Both the position numbers and the translations under genes were made by a program. Of a stretch of DNA of 64,000 nucleotides, positions 34,350 through 47,500 are shown piece by piece. The stretch's first letter is position 1; each line of letters starts with the position of its first letter. Origin of the DNA: Brachionus rotundiformis (lineage: Eukaryota > Rotifera > Eurotatoria > Ploima > Brachionidae); the NCBI GenBank assembly GCA_016802295.1, contig JAESIW010000162.1:1157346-1221345 (forward strand), in the 5' to 3' direction. Below the pieces are notes generated by a model. That model did no database searches and was not told where the DNA came from. It was given only the letters and a program-made list of their open reading frames with translations.

Positions 34350-34455
34350 TCAAGCTATCATTATTATATATTTTTTAATTGAACAAATTATTTAAAATAA
34401 ATATTCTATCAAACTCTTTATTTAATTTACTACTATTAGAAACAATAAAAAACTG

Positions 34456-34527
34456 TGGAGTTGAGGGGGATCGATCCCCTGACCTTCCGCATGCAAAGCG
34501 GACGCTCTACCACTGAGCTACAACCCC
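34456..34527 (-). tRNA. tRNA-Ala (UGC), left member of second pair
   Basis: Complete 72-nt tRNA-Ala(TGC), same sequence as the copies at 19506, 20160 and 20336. A T6 run follows it on its own strand. Its 5' end faces the copy at 34633 across 105 bp. The spacer is not similar to the spacer of the first pair. Confidence 0.96.
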
Positions 34528-34632
34528 TCTTAAACCAAAGTATTTATATTTTAATGTGTAATATACAGTTAAATAATCAATCAAGAATAAATTGGCAAAG
34601 AAAATTTTAAAAGCTGATTTAATGTTCGTAAT

Positions 34633-34704
34633 GGGGTTGTAGCTCAGTGGTAGAGCGTCCGCTTTGCATGCGGAAGGTCAGGGGATCGATCCCCCTCAAC
34701 TCCA
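34633..34704 (+). tRNA. tRNA-Ala (UGC), right member of second pair
   Basis: Complete 72-nt tRNA-Ala(TGC), followed after 4 bp by a T8 terminator. Divergent from the copy at 34456. Confidence 0.96.
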
Positions 34705-35792
34705 CAATTTTTTTTGCACTTTTTTTTATCTTTAAAAACATGCAACACTTCATTTTAATTTAAACAAATTTTTATTTATAGAAAAAAAGATTTTAATTAT
34801 AAGTTATTTTTGTGTTCTTCGAATAAATAAAATTAACAGATTGATTGAAATTAAATTTTTTTATAAATTAAATTTAAAACAAAAAAAACTCACTAGAAAT
34901 AAAAAAAATATATTATAATTTAGGAGCTAAATTTAAAAAATTAGATATTTATTTTAAAAAAAATTCCTAGTAATAATGGTGAAGCAAATTTTACTAATTG
35001 TTCTTTAAGTAGATAAAAAATTTTATGGTAATTAACTTAATTCAAAAATTTTTAAAATTTAAAAAAAGAAATTTAATTGACACTTTATGAATAGAGATTA
35101 AAATTTATATAACCTAATTTTTTAATCTAAGCATTAAACGTAATGCCTCACCTTCATATTTATTCAACTTTAATTCATTAAAATCTTAAAGTTTACAAAA
35201 TATTGGAATTGAACCTTGAAGGTAAAATTTAATATTTAATTTTATTGTATAAATAAGAATTTTTTAAAAATCTTAAATTAGAAAACAAAATTTTTTAATT
35301 TTTCTTTATTACATTTATAGATTCTAGAATATAATTAGAAAAAAATATTTTCAAACTAATTTTAAAATCAAAAAAGGACAGTTATTATCTTCATATAAAA
35401 TTTTTTTAGGATTTAAAATAATTTTAAGAAATTTAGCTCCAAAATTAAAATTTTTTTAACAGAATCAATTAAAATTAAGGCGTCTGAATAATATTTAATT
35501 TGAATGCATACTCATTAAGTAATTTTGCAGTATTAAATCAGTATTTAACTTGGTTATTTTTTTTAAAGGCGTTTCCTTGACGACTATCAAAAATATTTTC
35601 AAATTTTTTCTATAGACCTTCTTTACCAATTTATTCAGCTATTATTTAACCAAACTCGACTCATAACTATTTAACCAGTCTTAGTATCGTCAATTTATTA
35701 TGTAAATTATTAAAACAGAAATTTAATTTTTTATTTAATTTTAACTGATCCTAGTTGTTCGGAGATATAAACTGGCTTAAACATCGGCGAAA
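34705..35792. other. AT-rich spacer
   Basis: No gene or structured element recognised between the tRNA pair and the CCDC92-like gene. Confidence 0.45.
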
Positions 35793-36820
35793 ATGAGTTC
35801 CTTCTGGGAAACCAAATACTTAAATGCTGAAAAATCGATACAGTTTATTCAAGAGGCTCATGCAGAAGTACTTAAAGGCCTACATGGCGAAATTGAAATT
35901 CTACAAAAACAATGCGCCGGTACACCAATCTTTTATCTTCTAAGATCATTCAAAATTTTGTACCTATCTCATTTAGATTATGCTCTCAGATTATCATTAC
36001 AAGCCGCAACAACAGTAGAAAAAGGTAATTAAAATTTTTCTTTTTCAAGTTTTATTATTGATTAAATATTGAAGAGGAGTATGACAAAAAATTTAAAAAA
36101 TTAAATGTTGAGTACAAGAAAAGAGATGATTTGATTAATGAACAAAAAAAGTTGATTGAAGAGAGAAATAAAAGTATTAAAACTTTAGAAGAGCGAGTAC
36201 GAACTTTGGAAAAGAAATATGAAACCGAAATTGCATCCAAAGAGAATGCTATAAAACAATTCAAATTACAGATAGATAGTCAGAGCCTACAAATAGCCAA
36301 TTTAACCTTTCAATTGCATAATTTAAGAAATAATAAGCAGAACGATGCTAGATCTGAAAATGAGTTAAATTCGAAAAGTTCCAAAAAATTGGTACGCTCC
36401 AAAGAAGACTCGAAAGAGAATGAATCAATATCGCAGAATAGCAGGGCTGAAAAAATAGATCAACCACAAGAGTCTCATTTTGTAGGAATACCTGAAACAC
36501 GCTCTAACTCTACACAATCAAATTCGCCACGTTCCAGATCAATCACTCCTCCAGCTCAGAAAGTTTTACCTCCAGTTATCAAGCGAGTCTCTGAGGTCAT
36601 TCCGCCACCTGATCCAAAACCATTTCTTTTGTCTGCGGCGAGTACTCTGCATACACGAAGTAGAAAAGATTATCTGCAGCGAAAAGCACTGATATCTCTG
36701 CCTCCTATTAAACCATTCGAGTTAAACCATTTGGCTGTTGAGTCTCCTTTAAAAATTGGCCATAAAAATTCCAACTTGGTTCAAAATTGTAATCATGATC
36801 AAAACAATGCATCAAGTTAA
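35793..36820 (+). CDS. CCDC92: CCDC92-like coiled-coil protein
   Basis: Three exons, 35793-35919, 35977-36024 and 36075-36820, join in phase to 306 residues. The start (A-x-SIQFIQEAHAEVLKGLHGEIE-like block) matches the conserved N-terminus of CCDC92, followed by a long coiled coil to about residue 145 (rich in Glu/Lys/Leu heptads) that includes IANLTFQLH. A Ser/Pro-rich linker follows, then a conserved DPKPFLL motif and a LPPIKPF block near the C-terminus, both typical of CCDC92. The family locates to centrosomes and cilia in vertebrates. Exon 2 is only 48 nt. No membrane segment or signal peptide is present. Confidence 0.82.
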
Positions 36821-37785
36821 ACAAACAAAATTTGTAAAGAAATATTTTTTCAGACCTGATGTAAATCATTTTTAGATAATTTGTTGTATCAAAAATTTAA
36901 ATTTTTTTTAGATATTTGATAATATTTTTATATAATTAAAAAAAGTTAAAAAATTTTTCAGCACAAATATTTTTTATTGATGATAAACTTTCATTATTTT
37001 ATTAAAAATTGGTTTAGATTTTTAGAAATTGAGTTTTTTGAAAAATTGGCCCAGAATTGCTTTGGAAGATGTGATAACATTACGTTTCATAAATTAATTA
37101 AAGCAGCTTTGCATTGCTCTGATTGAACTTATGTTCATTTAACAGACAACATTCTTTAAAGTTAATTAAAATATTTTAAAATAGATTTACAATTAGATCA
37201 GAAATATTTTAGGTGTAGAATTAATTTAGAGCAGCCATCAATAAAAGGTTATCTCCGTCATTTGTGTTTCATCTTGGGGAAAGCATGGAGTTTCCTCAAA
37301 ACTTGTCAAATAATTTAAATTGAATAAGCCTATTGATAATTAGTAATTCCTAGTAATTTAAATTTTAAGAGAAATTCAGAAATTAATCAAACTAATTGGA
37401 ATTTTAAATTGTTAAATTATTGTCTCAAAAGCAATTAGAGTATGTAAAAATTAAACTTAAATATAATACTTTTTGTAATCATAATATATCAGCTAAACTG
37501 AAAAAAAATTCTTTATATTTGAATTAATATAAAATATTTATTAAAACTATTATCAATTTGAACTAATTTGAAAATTTTTGTTAAAATTATTCTAAAAATT
37601 TAATAAATAGATTTTCATTTTAAATTAATTTTATAAATTATCTAATAACTAGAATGTTTCAAAGTCAATATCTTATCATGTTATTTTTTTTAAACCTGAT
37701 ACATTTTTAATTATCTATTGTTTACTTTAAAATTAGATCATTTTGAAAATGAGAATTCTAATTATCTTTTGTTAAAAATTAAAAA
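36821..37785. other. AT-rich spacer
   Basis: No supported gene. Two short more balanced patches near 37050-37130 and 37230-37310 could be regulatory but show nothing I can name. Confidence 0.4.
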
Positions 37786-39528
37786 ATGCGGTATTTCAAA
37801 CTTAATGAAAAGCAAAAAATTTATAAAAATTTTATTGCTTTTAATATATGTTTTATACTGGTGTTTGCTTGCTTCGATGTCATTGCAATGATAGCTAGTA
37901 ATTCTGCTGCTTTTTGTCATCATTATTTAAATTAAAGTTCAAAGGTGTCCTAAACCAAGACGGTAATTTGGGAAATGGAAGTCAAGCTATCATTTATGGC
38001 ATACAATTTTTGACTGGACTTGTTTGGCCACAGGTTATCATCGAGCTGATTGGATTTAAATTTACTTTGGCACTTGCGCAGACATTTTACTTTTTATTCT
38101 TTATTGCCAACACATTTCCTAGTTGGGCTACTCTAGTGCCAGGTCAGTACAGTTTAAGATTCTCTTATGATTAATTAAGATCGTTTTCATATAAAATTTT
38201 TCGTTTTTATTATAGGTTCAATCTTTGCTGGATTTGGGAACAGTCTATCATGGCCAACTTTGGGGATTTATTTTACAATTTTGAGCAAAAAATATTCCCA
38301 GATAAAAAATATCCCATTCGTAGACGCCCAAACTCTTCTATTCGGAATTTTTGGATTTATATTTTTTTTTAGTAATAAAATAAAATTTTTGTTTAAATAA
38401 TTTTAACATCAAAGCCAAATTAGATTACATACTTGGCTCAATTTGGATCGGAACAATCTTAGAAATAAAAGATATACCGCTTAATTCTACTTATGATTAT
38501 TCAACAAGCTGTGGCGTAAATAACTGCCCGTTGACTCCTCTTCCAGAAGCAACATCGAACCCAACTCTATCATCCATTTATGTTTTATGTGGAATAATAA
38601 ATGGTGCATGTTTATTATCCATCATAATTGGTCTTTTTTTAGTTGATGATCTAAAATATGATGATAATTTGAATTCAATTGAAAGAGGACGCCTGGATTT
38701 TAAAAAAATCTGTAAATTAACTTGAAAAATATTCTAAATATAAATCTTAAATTCGAGAAATATATTTAAAGAAAAAAAAGATATAATTTTTTAATTAATT
38801 CGATTTTTTAGCCCAAAAATTTGAGGATGAATTTAAAAGTCTTTATGCACTTTCCAAATGTTTAAACATTTGGCTTCTGATGCCAATTGGTATCTATTTA
38901 GGCTACGAATTGACATTTATTTGGTTCGAATACCATAGAGTAAAATAATTTTAATAAAAAAATTTATGATAATTAAATTAACTAGAGCTTTGTTTCTTGC
39001 CTAACAAATGTTAATTATATTGGCTGGACAAGCATTGTGTACGGAGGTATGGCCTCAATCTTTTCCCTAATATCAAGCAAGCTGATCAAACACATTGGTA
39101 TGCAAACTATGATGGTCATGATGCTAATGGGAGCATTAATCAATTCAATGTTTATGCTATCATGGACTCCTGATAAACAAGCATCTTATGTTATTTTTTT
39201 GATGGCAATCGCATTCGCTTTTACTAACTCTTTGGCAACAGCCCAAGTTCGAGCTGTATTTGGTATTTTTTTTCCAGCCAATACTGCAGCTTACAGCGCT
39301 GCAAACATATTTGAAACAATGGGCCTTGTTTTGGGATCAGTTTTATCAATTTATTTTTGTACAGATGTCAAGATATATGGTTATGTGGTCATCTCAGTGC
39401 TCGGTATTCTCAGTTATGTTTTCCTTGAAGTTAGAAACAAAAGTGAATTTGCTGAAAATGAGAAAAAAAATGGATTAACCAAGGTTTATGAAATGAATGA
39501 CATGTCTTATACAGACGTTAAATTTTAA
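37786..39528 (+). CDS. UNC-93-like membrane protein (MFS fold)
   Basis: Six exons, 37786-37897, 37945-38142, 38216-38371, 38415-38711, 38812-38939 and 38986-39528, join in phase to 477 residues with about ten to twelve hydrophobic segments. After the first segment the SVLNQDGNLGNGSQAIIYG block matches the signature of the UNC-93 family (major facilitator fold); a C-G-V-N-N-C-P loop, a LLMPIGIYLGYELTFIW segment and the late AVFGIFFP-AYSAANIFETMG region follow the family order. UNC-93 in nematodes regulates a muscle two-pore potassium channel; UNC93A homologues are less well understood. Introns are 43-100 bp. The second exon acceptor was chosen because it restores the conserved block and phase. 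Confidence 0.88.
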
Positions 39529-41888
39529 TTCTTTCTAATTAGAATTATTTTATTAAACTTAAAAAAAACTTAAAACAAAATTAATTATCTGAGTGAAGAA
39601 AGCTAACTAGACTCAATTTCCATATTTGCTTTTTAAAGGAGCATATACTTAAATGATTGTTTTTTTAATTATTTAATTAAAGTGTTTTCTATTATCTTCA
39701 AAGATTTTTTGAATAAAAAGTTCTAAATCGATATTTATTGAGTTCATGATATAAGCGAAAATTCATGGTATAATATTTAAAAAAAAGGCTGATTTTTTTA
39801 TTTATTCTGTTGAAATCGATTGCAAAAATTAATTTGACAACTAAACAATTACATTAATTATTAATTTTATAAACGAACTGAGCCAGCTATTCTTTCTAAT
39901 TTTTAAATTCGCTTTTATTTGCCTAATTTATTAGAAAAACTTAATATTTAATGATAGTTTAAATATATATTTTTTTAAAGAGAAAGATCCTTTTAGAGAT
40001 ACTCGGATAAGATGGAATTTGTTTGCTGCCTGAATAAGTAGAAAAACCAATTTAGATCATTTGAAAATTAAACGAGGACAAAAAAGGCGTTTAGAATGGT
40101 CTTTGAGAACTAATTAGTTTGAAATCGTAATCATTATTTTTAATTGTTACTTATCTGTATTTTCAAGAGGCGTTTACTATTTTTAAACAAGGTCTAAGAT
40201 ATCTAAGATAAATGGAATCAATATTTTTGAAACTAAGATTAAAAAGTATTTTGTATCAAATTTTATAATTTAAATTCTTTGAATATAAGTAAATTTCCGA
40301 TAATATTTTTCTCCTGGATACATATACGGAAATCAATCAAGACTTAAATAATTAATTAATGTTGTTGAGAAAATAAAAAATCATTCTTAAAACTTTCAAA
40401 TATTGTGTTATTTCAATATAAAAAATTAAATAAACAAATAAATACCTAGAAAATACTGAAACTCTATAAAATTGACATTAATTAAATAGATAATGTGATT
40501 TAGAGAAATAAGATAATCAAATTTATATGCCATTGCTGAAAAATAAATAATCCAAAATTATTTTTTGAATTATCTTTGAAAAAAAGTTTTTTTTTCGGCC
40601 ATTTTTCCAATTAACAAATAATTTTTGAAGATAATTTTGTTTTTAATTAAGATTAATTATTGTCAAGAGAAAGTATAAGGATGTAGTTGAGAACAAACTT
40701 AATCATGAATCGTTCAATTGGTTTACGAATATAAAACAAATTAGTGAAAATATGTAATTTCCGATTTTCCTTAATTAAAAGGGAAAACGAAAACATAACG
40801 GATAGGTAGTCGACAAAATTTTCGATCTCTTATTCAGTAATTAAAAAGTTAATTTAAACTTAATTAGTTCGACTCAGTCTGGATTTGAATACCACATAGA
40901 ATAAGAATGATATATATTTTTGTTCAAAATGTAAATAAGTCAAAACATAGCTAAATTCAAAAATTTTATTACCTTTTTGGAAATTAGCATGAAAACAAAC
41001 TAGTTTTAGGGTTTTTTAAAATTAAGTATCTGGGGAGTGTAAAAAATTTAAAAATCAAATGAAGAATAAAATGGTAATAGCATATTCGCGTGCTGGTCCA
41101 TAAATTTTTATAATTTTATCATTTTTGCTAGTATAAATTTAATCTCTTCTTCTTATTCGGATTTTTTTTTAAAAATAAAATCAATAAATTTTTTATAGTT
41201 TAATAAGTTTATTGAAAAAATAAATATTATTTCATTTGGATTTTATTAATCAAACAGCCAAAATTTGTAATTTTGGCTTAATTATTAAAAATTGATGCAA
41301 TTTGTCCTCTTTATTCCAAGGCTAAATAAAAATCAATTATTGATATTATTTTTATGATTAACTTGAGTTATTTTTTCAAATTTGGCAAAAAACACCCGCA
41401 CATTAGGTGTTAATTTAATATATTCACATGGCGTTTTTTGGCTTGTGTGTCTGATAATCTTAAAAAAAATTAGGCTTATTATTATTGATAAGGTCTTTTT
41501 TTCTGTTTTAAAATTTAAAATTAATTATTTTGCCAAGAATAAGAATGTTTACAGCTTTGATAAACCTGAAATTCCAAAATCTGAATAACTAACTTTAAGG
41601 CTGCGCAATTAATTTCAGCAAATTTATCAGGCGATATATTCGATTACCTAATTATCCCTAAACAAATACGCTATTTCCAAATTAAAACTATTAAATTTCA
41701 ATAAAATTCAATATATTTTAATCAAAACTTTCTTATTCTCGTCATAGTTTCCATTAAAACCTTAATTAATATTTAATAATTGTTAAAATAATAAATTGTC
41801 ACCTACTAAGGTTTGATGTATTATAAAAGAAAGAATCACAAAAACTTTTTTGAAGTACTTTAGAGAGTGAAAATTTCAATTTTAAACA
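39529..41888. other. AT-rich spacer upstream of a neuropeptide-like gene
   Basis: About 2.3 kb without a supported gene. An open frame at 41382-41588 has no domain or start context and is not believed. Confidence 0.4.
41822..41829 (+). promoter_or_regulatory. TATA box of the FIGK precursor gene
   Basis: TATAAAAG lies 60 bp upstream of the start codon at 41889, a sensible distance for a core promoter with a short leader. Confidence 0.5.
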
Positions 41889-42290
41889 ATGCCCAGCACC
41901 AAGTTTTTATTCTTAATTATGGTTTTATTTCTGGCGAATGGAATACTTAGCAGTTCCGTAGCTTCTGATGAAGAAACAAATGCATCGTCGCCAAAACTAA
42001 GCGACTTAGGCGAAGATGAACTGGAAAATCTAATGGTTGAGAATGAAGATTATTCAGGAGATGATAGCTCTTTTATGTATGAAGATGATGAGAGAAACTT
42101 GATGAAAAAGTCGGCTCCCAGACGAATATTCATTGGCAAGAGGCTGTTCCCAAGATTTTTGAGCGATAAACGAAATTTGAGGAGCTTTTCTTCTAATCTA
42201 AATGACATTTTGGCCAAAAGAAATGGCCAAATACACCGAATATTTATTGGAAAGCGTGGAAACATCAAGAGAATTTTCATCGGTAAATAG
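41889..42290 (+). CDS. Neuropeptide precursor with three IFIGK units
   Basis: Intronless 133-residue precursor. Residues 1-22 are a strong signal peptide. An acidic spacer (about 25-70) is followed by prohormone-cleavage signals: KK at 73-74, KR at 84-85, 94-95, 110-111 and 122-123. Three copies of R-I-F-I-G-K occur at 79-84, 117-122 and 128-133, the last at the stop codon. Gly before the basic site predicts C-terminal amidation. Predicted peptides: SAPRRIFI-amide, NGQIHRIFI-amide and GNIKRIFI-amide (or shorter RIFI-amide), plus non-amidated LFPRFLSD. This layout is that of a neuropeptide precursor. I do not recognise the -RIFIamide ending as a named family. Confidence 0.85.
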   Translation: MPSTKFLFLIMVLFLANGILSSSVASDEETNASSPKLSDLGEDELENLMVENEDYSGDDSSFMYEDDERNLMKKSAPRRIFIGKRLFPRFLSDKRNLRSFSSNLNDILAKRNGQIHRIFIGKRGNIKRIFIGK

Positions 42291-43073
42291 AACAAGTTTT
42301 CACATATGATAAGAACAAACAAACTGAGGACTATATTTTAATTTTTAAGTGTTTACTTTATAAAATAATAAAAATAAAAAAAATTTCATGTTTTACTCAA
42401 CTCCCATAATTTCCCCATGGATCCTAAATTTTTATATAAATAAATTACATTTTTATCTACTAGGAAAAACTTAAATTTCATTTATAGCTTTTTTTAAGCG
42501 AATATCAAATTTTATTTTAAAATTTTGCTTAATAATCTGTCAACTTAAAGTTGATTTTGAATTGAGTAAGAATTTGTATTTGATCAAGACAAATCATCAT
42601 TATTATTACAGAGAAATACATTCATTAGATCAAGTTTAAAGTTAATTATCTTTCATTAAATTTAATATAGTTTAGTAAAATATCGGGAGGATATGTCACT
42701 TTTCGTGTAGGCTTATTTAATAAGGCTATTTTTAATGAAATTAATATTAAAGAAAAAATTCACTGTCAAAAAATAAAAAAAATACATTTAGAGATAACCT
42801 TAACATCAATTCAACAAAAATTCTTTTAATACATTGTCATTTAATATTAAATTTATTAATTAATGCTAAAATATAAATAAATATTGAATTTTTGATGGCT
42901 AAACATTCAATAAGAGGAAAATAAAATTTGATCTTAATAACAAGTATATTTTAGCGTCAGGAATCCTTATAAATAAACAGAAAATCACTGAGATATCGCC
43001 AAAATAATATTTTTGAATTTAAAAAAAAATTTTTTTTTTAATTTTTTAGAGATAAAAGCTTTGCAAATTCAGC
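42291..43073. other. AT-rich spacer between FIGK genes
   Basis: No gene seen. A short TTTTTTAG near 43050 just before the next start may be a splice acceptor in the 5' leader. Confidence 0.4.
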
Positions 43074-43475
43074 ATGGCGTCAATTCCAATGATAATTTCC
43101 ATAATTTTGGCTTTGTTTAATTTAATAAATTGTTTGCCGTCATATGAGCATGGTTACTTTCAAGACATTGCTAAACCAATTGAAAAAAAGAACTTTGGCG
43201 AAGTTAAAGCTTTGGTCGATGAGAATTTTAACATGGAAGACAATTTAGAAGAACAAGAAAGACTAAGAAGCAAATTAATACATTTATTAATTTATATTTT
43301 AGAAAATAAAAACATGGAAGGAAAAAATGAGTCCGACTTGGAAAAAATGCGCAAGATAAGGGAGATTGTAAGCTCTAGATTTGAAAATTTAAATTTTCTG
43401 GACAAACTTGACAAACTACGATCAATTGGAAAGCCGTTCAAAAATGAGCACAGACATGTTTTTATAGGAAAATAG
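43074..43475 (+). CDS. Secreted precursor ending in VFIGK
   Basis: Intronless, also 133 residues. Residues 1-20 are a signal peptide (MASIPMIISIILALFNLINC). The middle is charged and helical (residues 35-115), with no repeated peptide. The protein ends HRHVFIGK, so after removal of the final Lys the Gly could donate an amide, giving a VFI-amide end like the neighbouring precursor. There is only one such unit and no clear dibasic site directly before it, so the N-terminus of any peptide is uncertain; K-K and K-R-type sites exist earlier. It is probably a diverged paralogue of the gene at 41889, though similarity outside the end is weak. Confidence 0.68.
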   Translation: MASIPMIISIILALFNLINCLPSYEHGYFQDIAKPIEKKNFGEVKALVDENFNMEDNLEEQERLRSKLIHLLIYILENKNMEGKNESDLEKMRKIREIVSSRFENLNFLDKLDKLRSIGKPFKNEHRHVFIGK

Positions 43476-44583
43476 AAGCTTCAAGATACAGTGATTTAAT
43501 TTATTTACAAGAATTGAATATTCTTTGAATCGGATTCATTTATTTATTTTATTTCTATAATGAATAATAAAAGATTATTTTTTAAATTTTATATTAATTT
43601 TTTTACTTGTATCTAATTACAGACTGGGTTCAACATTTTAGGAATCAACCCTTAATAACGATCTCTTATAACTTTACATTCAAAATATTATTAAGGTGGT
43701 ATCTTATTTCATCAGGAAATATTCAAATTTTAGCATTAATGAATCACAAGAAGTTAAAAATAAAACCCTCTTTTATACGATTAGTGGTCCTAGCCATTTG
43801 TGGAAAGATTGTTTTGGAAAAGTGACTAATGGCAAAATTTATTTATAAATGGTTAGATAATTGAAAATGTATTACTTACATCATATATCAAATAGATTTT
43901 AATTTAATACAGGGATAAAATTTATTAGATTAGACAATTCAGAAATTGAAAAAAATTTAAATTAAATTTAAATCTTAATTAGTATTTGTCAAATTTTTAT
44001 TATAAATCAAAATTAAAATAATAATTGTTTTAAAGCTGTAAAAAAAGAACGAATTTAAAAGCATTATATTACCAATTGGAAAAATTATTATAACTAGTCA
44101 AATTAATTATCTATAAAAAAATTTAATTCATTTGCTTGTTAAAAACCTTTTAGAAATTTATACCATCAATTTAAATTAATTATCATCTTTTATAGTGAAA
44201 ATTAATATTGTTTTATCAATTAAGTTTTCATTTAAAACACAGGCTTATCATTATTTATTTTAGTGTATCTCAATTCAAATCTTTGACAATCAGTTTTTCG
44301 GGTTGTTAAAATTCTAGTCACTCTTAAAATATGAAAAGCCGTAACAAAGTGTTTAGGAGATATTAAAATAAAAAAAATATTATCCAATTTATTTAATGGT
44401 GAATTAAATAAAACTAAAAAAATAAATTATTTGTATCAATTAATTAGATCTAGCTTTTAATAAAATACTAATGAAATATTTTTAAAAGATCAAAATATTA
44501 ATTTTAAAAAATAGAATAAAAAAGTCTGGATCGCTTTCGAAAAATTGATATAAATAAATTAATTTAAAAAATGCACTAATTAT
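43476..44583. other. AT-rich spacer
   Basis: 3' flanks of the FIGK gene and of the chitin synthase. An open frame at 43607-43825 shows no domain and is probably chance. Confidence 0.4.
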
Positions 44584-47500
44584 CTAAACATTAAAATTGT
44601 CTACGTTTGGCGATCCCAATCGATTTGACATATATTGTATTTGCTTAACTCTTCTCTTAAATCTTGGATCTCTCATTTCCAAAGCTTTGAATTGTCTCAT
44701 CACTCTGGCATCCAAAGATTGCAATGGCTTCAAGAAATTTCTTGGCGAATATTGTGCCGAGCTTTGATTCATGAGTTGGTTAACGTAGTCCTGATTCTGC
44801 GAGTAGCGTCTAGCGTTCGGCGACATAAAATTATTGAATGGAACACTTGACATGTTCAAGTGGTTGTGGTTTTGAGTAATATTTGGTGACAGGGCTCTCA
44901 AAGGCTTATTCCAATTTTCCATATTGTTTACAGCTGGATGCTCAAAGTAGTCTGGTTGTGGTTCGGGTAAAATGTCCTGATCGTAATCAGGATCTGGTTC
45001 AGCCATTTCGTCATCTTCCGAATTTTGACTTTTGTCAATTGTTTGTGCGTCAAAATTTTCATTTTGCTTTTCAAGCTCCATTTCTTTGATTAAATCAACC
45101 GCTTCTTGAATAGTTAATCTGCTGTCTCTGTACTTATGATGTTTGCTGAATATTCTGGTACTTGCCAAAATCTCAACAATTGTTCCCCATCGATGAAACA
45201 ACATGGAAACAAATTGTAAGAAAAGCACAAGAGTAAACAAAATCAAAAAGACTAGACCCAGTATTTGAACTTTTTGATCAGGCTTGTTGTACAAGGCTCC
45301 AACAGCCACTTGCATTTTGGGAAAAGCGACAGAAACGTACTCAAATTGGAACTGCATTACGACCCATAAAGCGTTCAGCATGAAAAAAGCAAAACATGAG
45401 TTGTTCCTCAATTCTTTCAAATCTTTGGATATACGCTTTTCTTCTTCTTCATCTTTGCTCATCGGATGAAGATATTTGTCAATCAGACCTTGCCAAAATG
45501 TCATTTCTTTGGTGTTCAAATAATAGACATCATTTTTTCCAAATGTTTTCATATCTATCCAAGCTGGATTATATAAATAATTACGCGGTATTTCCACTTG
45601 AGATTCCAATTCTGTGTTGCTTTCATTTTGACTTTCTCTTAGTTCTGTGTCTCCCATTAGTTTTTCATTATTTGGTGAGTCTAATTGAGCAATTGTGTTT
45701 GACGAGAGTGGAACCTTTTTGTCTCCCAAATTCTCCAATTTGTTAACTATCTCAGTCAAAAGTCTTTCTTGTCTATTAACCGATGGCTTCATCAAATTTT
45801 GCAAAAATTCAGTTGCATTTTCAAAAACACCTTTTTGGTTCTCAGAGCCCATGATCAAACCCATAATGCCAGAGCGTTTAGGTTTTTTCTTGCTTTCACT
45901 TTGTTCATTTTGTTCTTTTTGAGCATTTTTTTTACCTTTTCTCTTGGCAGTCACTTCTCTAGTGCCCCAAGAAACCACATGTAAATTGCATATCGAATAA
46001 ATTACCAGCAAGACATAACCACCAGGAAGTGTGACCAAGTACAATAGACCATATATCAGATTCATAATCTCCTGTGGATGCAAAAGTCCAGTGACCAAGA
46101 ACAACAGTATTAAGAAAATGAAAAAGAAAGACGATGCACTTATTTCATCTGAATTGGTAAGTTGAGCAATAGTAGCCACCAATACCATGGTCATTATCAT
46201 TGAATATATCGATGACATAAGAGCACCTATCATTACTTGAGTATCTGGTTTGGTTTTCAAGCAAATAATTAGATAAAAAATGGCTGGTGCCACGGCAAGG
46301 GTATATGATTCAGCAAGAGTAAGTCCGGTAAAAACAGTTCTGAAAGAGCTGGCAACAGTTAAAAGAATTGTGCCAGGTCCCAAAATTGTAGAAGCAAGTA
46401 GGAATCCTTGGTAAAGAATGTAGAATAATGACATATTTTCGTTGACCAAAATTGTGTGTCTAGCATCGCGAAGAAGATCCAAAATGTTGGCAATTGTTGA
46501 AGGCATCCAACGACGGCGTTGGTTGAAAAATTCCTTAAAAGTCTCCGGGGCATATGTTAACGCATCACTAGCAGCACAATAGTCAACTCTGTATCCTTCC
46601 TGTAGCAGCAATGTACACAACCAGCGGTCCTCACCTTGGTCATACTGTACATAATGGCTAGCCTCAGTGGCCTTGTCTGCATATCGTCTCATCACATTGT
46701 CGTCCATCAAGGCCGATCCACGGAACAACGAAAAGCAGCCAGGACTGCACAATACACATCCTAGTTTGTGTTCAGCGGCCTTTTGCAGCCAATGGCCTAC
46801 AGCGTATTCGAACTTTTGATACCATACCATAGGACCAGAACCAATGGGATGAATACGACCACAAGCAGCACCCACTTTGGGATTTTTCCGCATACGATCA
46901 ACCAACAACAGAACAGCTTCTGGTTTAAAATCAACATCTCCATCCAACGCTAATATGAACGTGTTCTGAGCTATTAATTTTTTGTCCTCAGATATATTCT
47001 TGATAAAATCGCCAAAACCACTGAAACCCTGAAACATACTGTACTTTCGGCTGAATTCCTTATTATCTTTTTTTCCAAGTAGTTTATATGATAGTAAATA
47101 ATACATATACATGACCTTAAGAGTAAAAAATGAACTAACCAATTTGGCTTAAAATTTTGACTCTGTACCTGACTCCATCTTTTACGATGTCGAATCTTGT
47201 CCTTATCTTTAACATGGACTATTATTTTATTACCTCCAGGCATAACCCAAACCAATCGACCCCCATACGGAGTTGGAACTTTCACCGGATCTCCCACACT
47301 CATTTCAACACCATGCACATAGCTTTAATTATAATTTTTTTTTTAATTTTACTAAATTTAATTCTTTTAAATAAAAAAATTTATATTTATAGATATTATT
47401 CCTCTTATTATCTTCTAAATTTTCAAACTAAAAAAAAAACTAATTCATAAAAATAATATTTTTAAAAGCTAAAACTTAATTATTAATAATAATTTTTTAA

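Noticed and set aside
41382..41588. 68-codon frame before the neuropeptide-like gene
   Set aside because: No domain, no suitable start context and no neighbouring exon in phase.
45284..45984. Plus-strand frames inside the chitin synthase last exon
   Set aside because: Antisense shadows of a strongly conserved coding exon.
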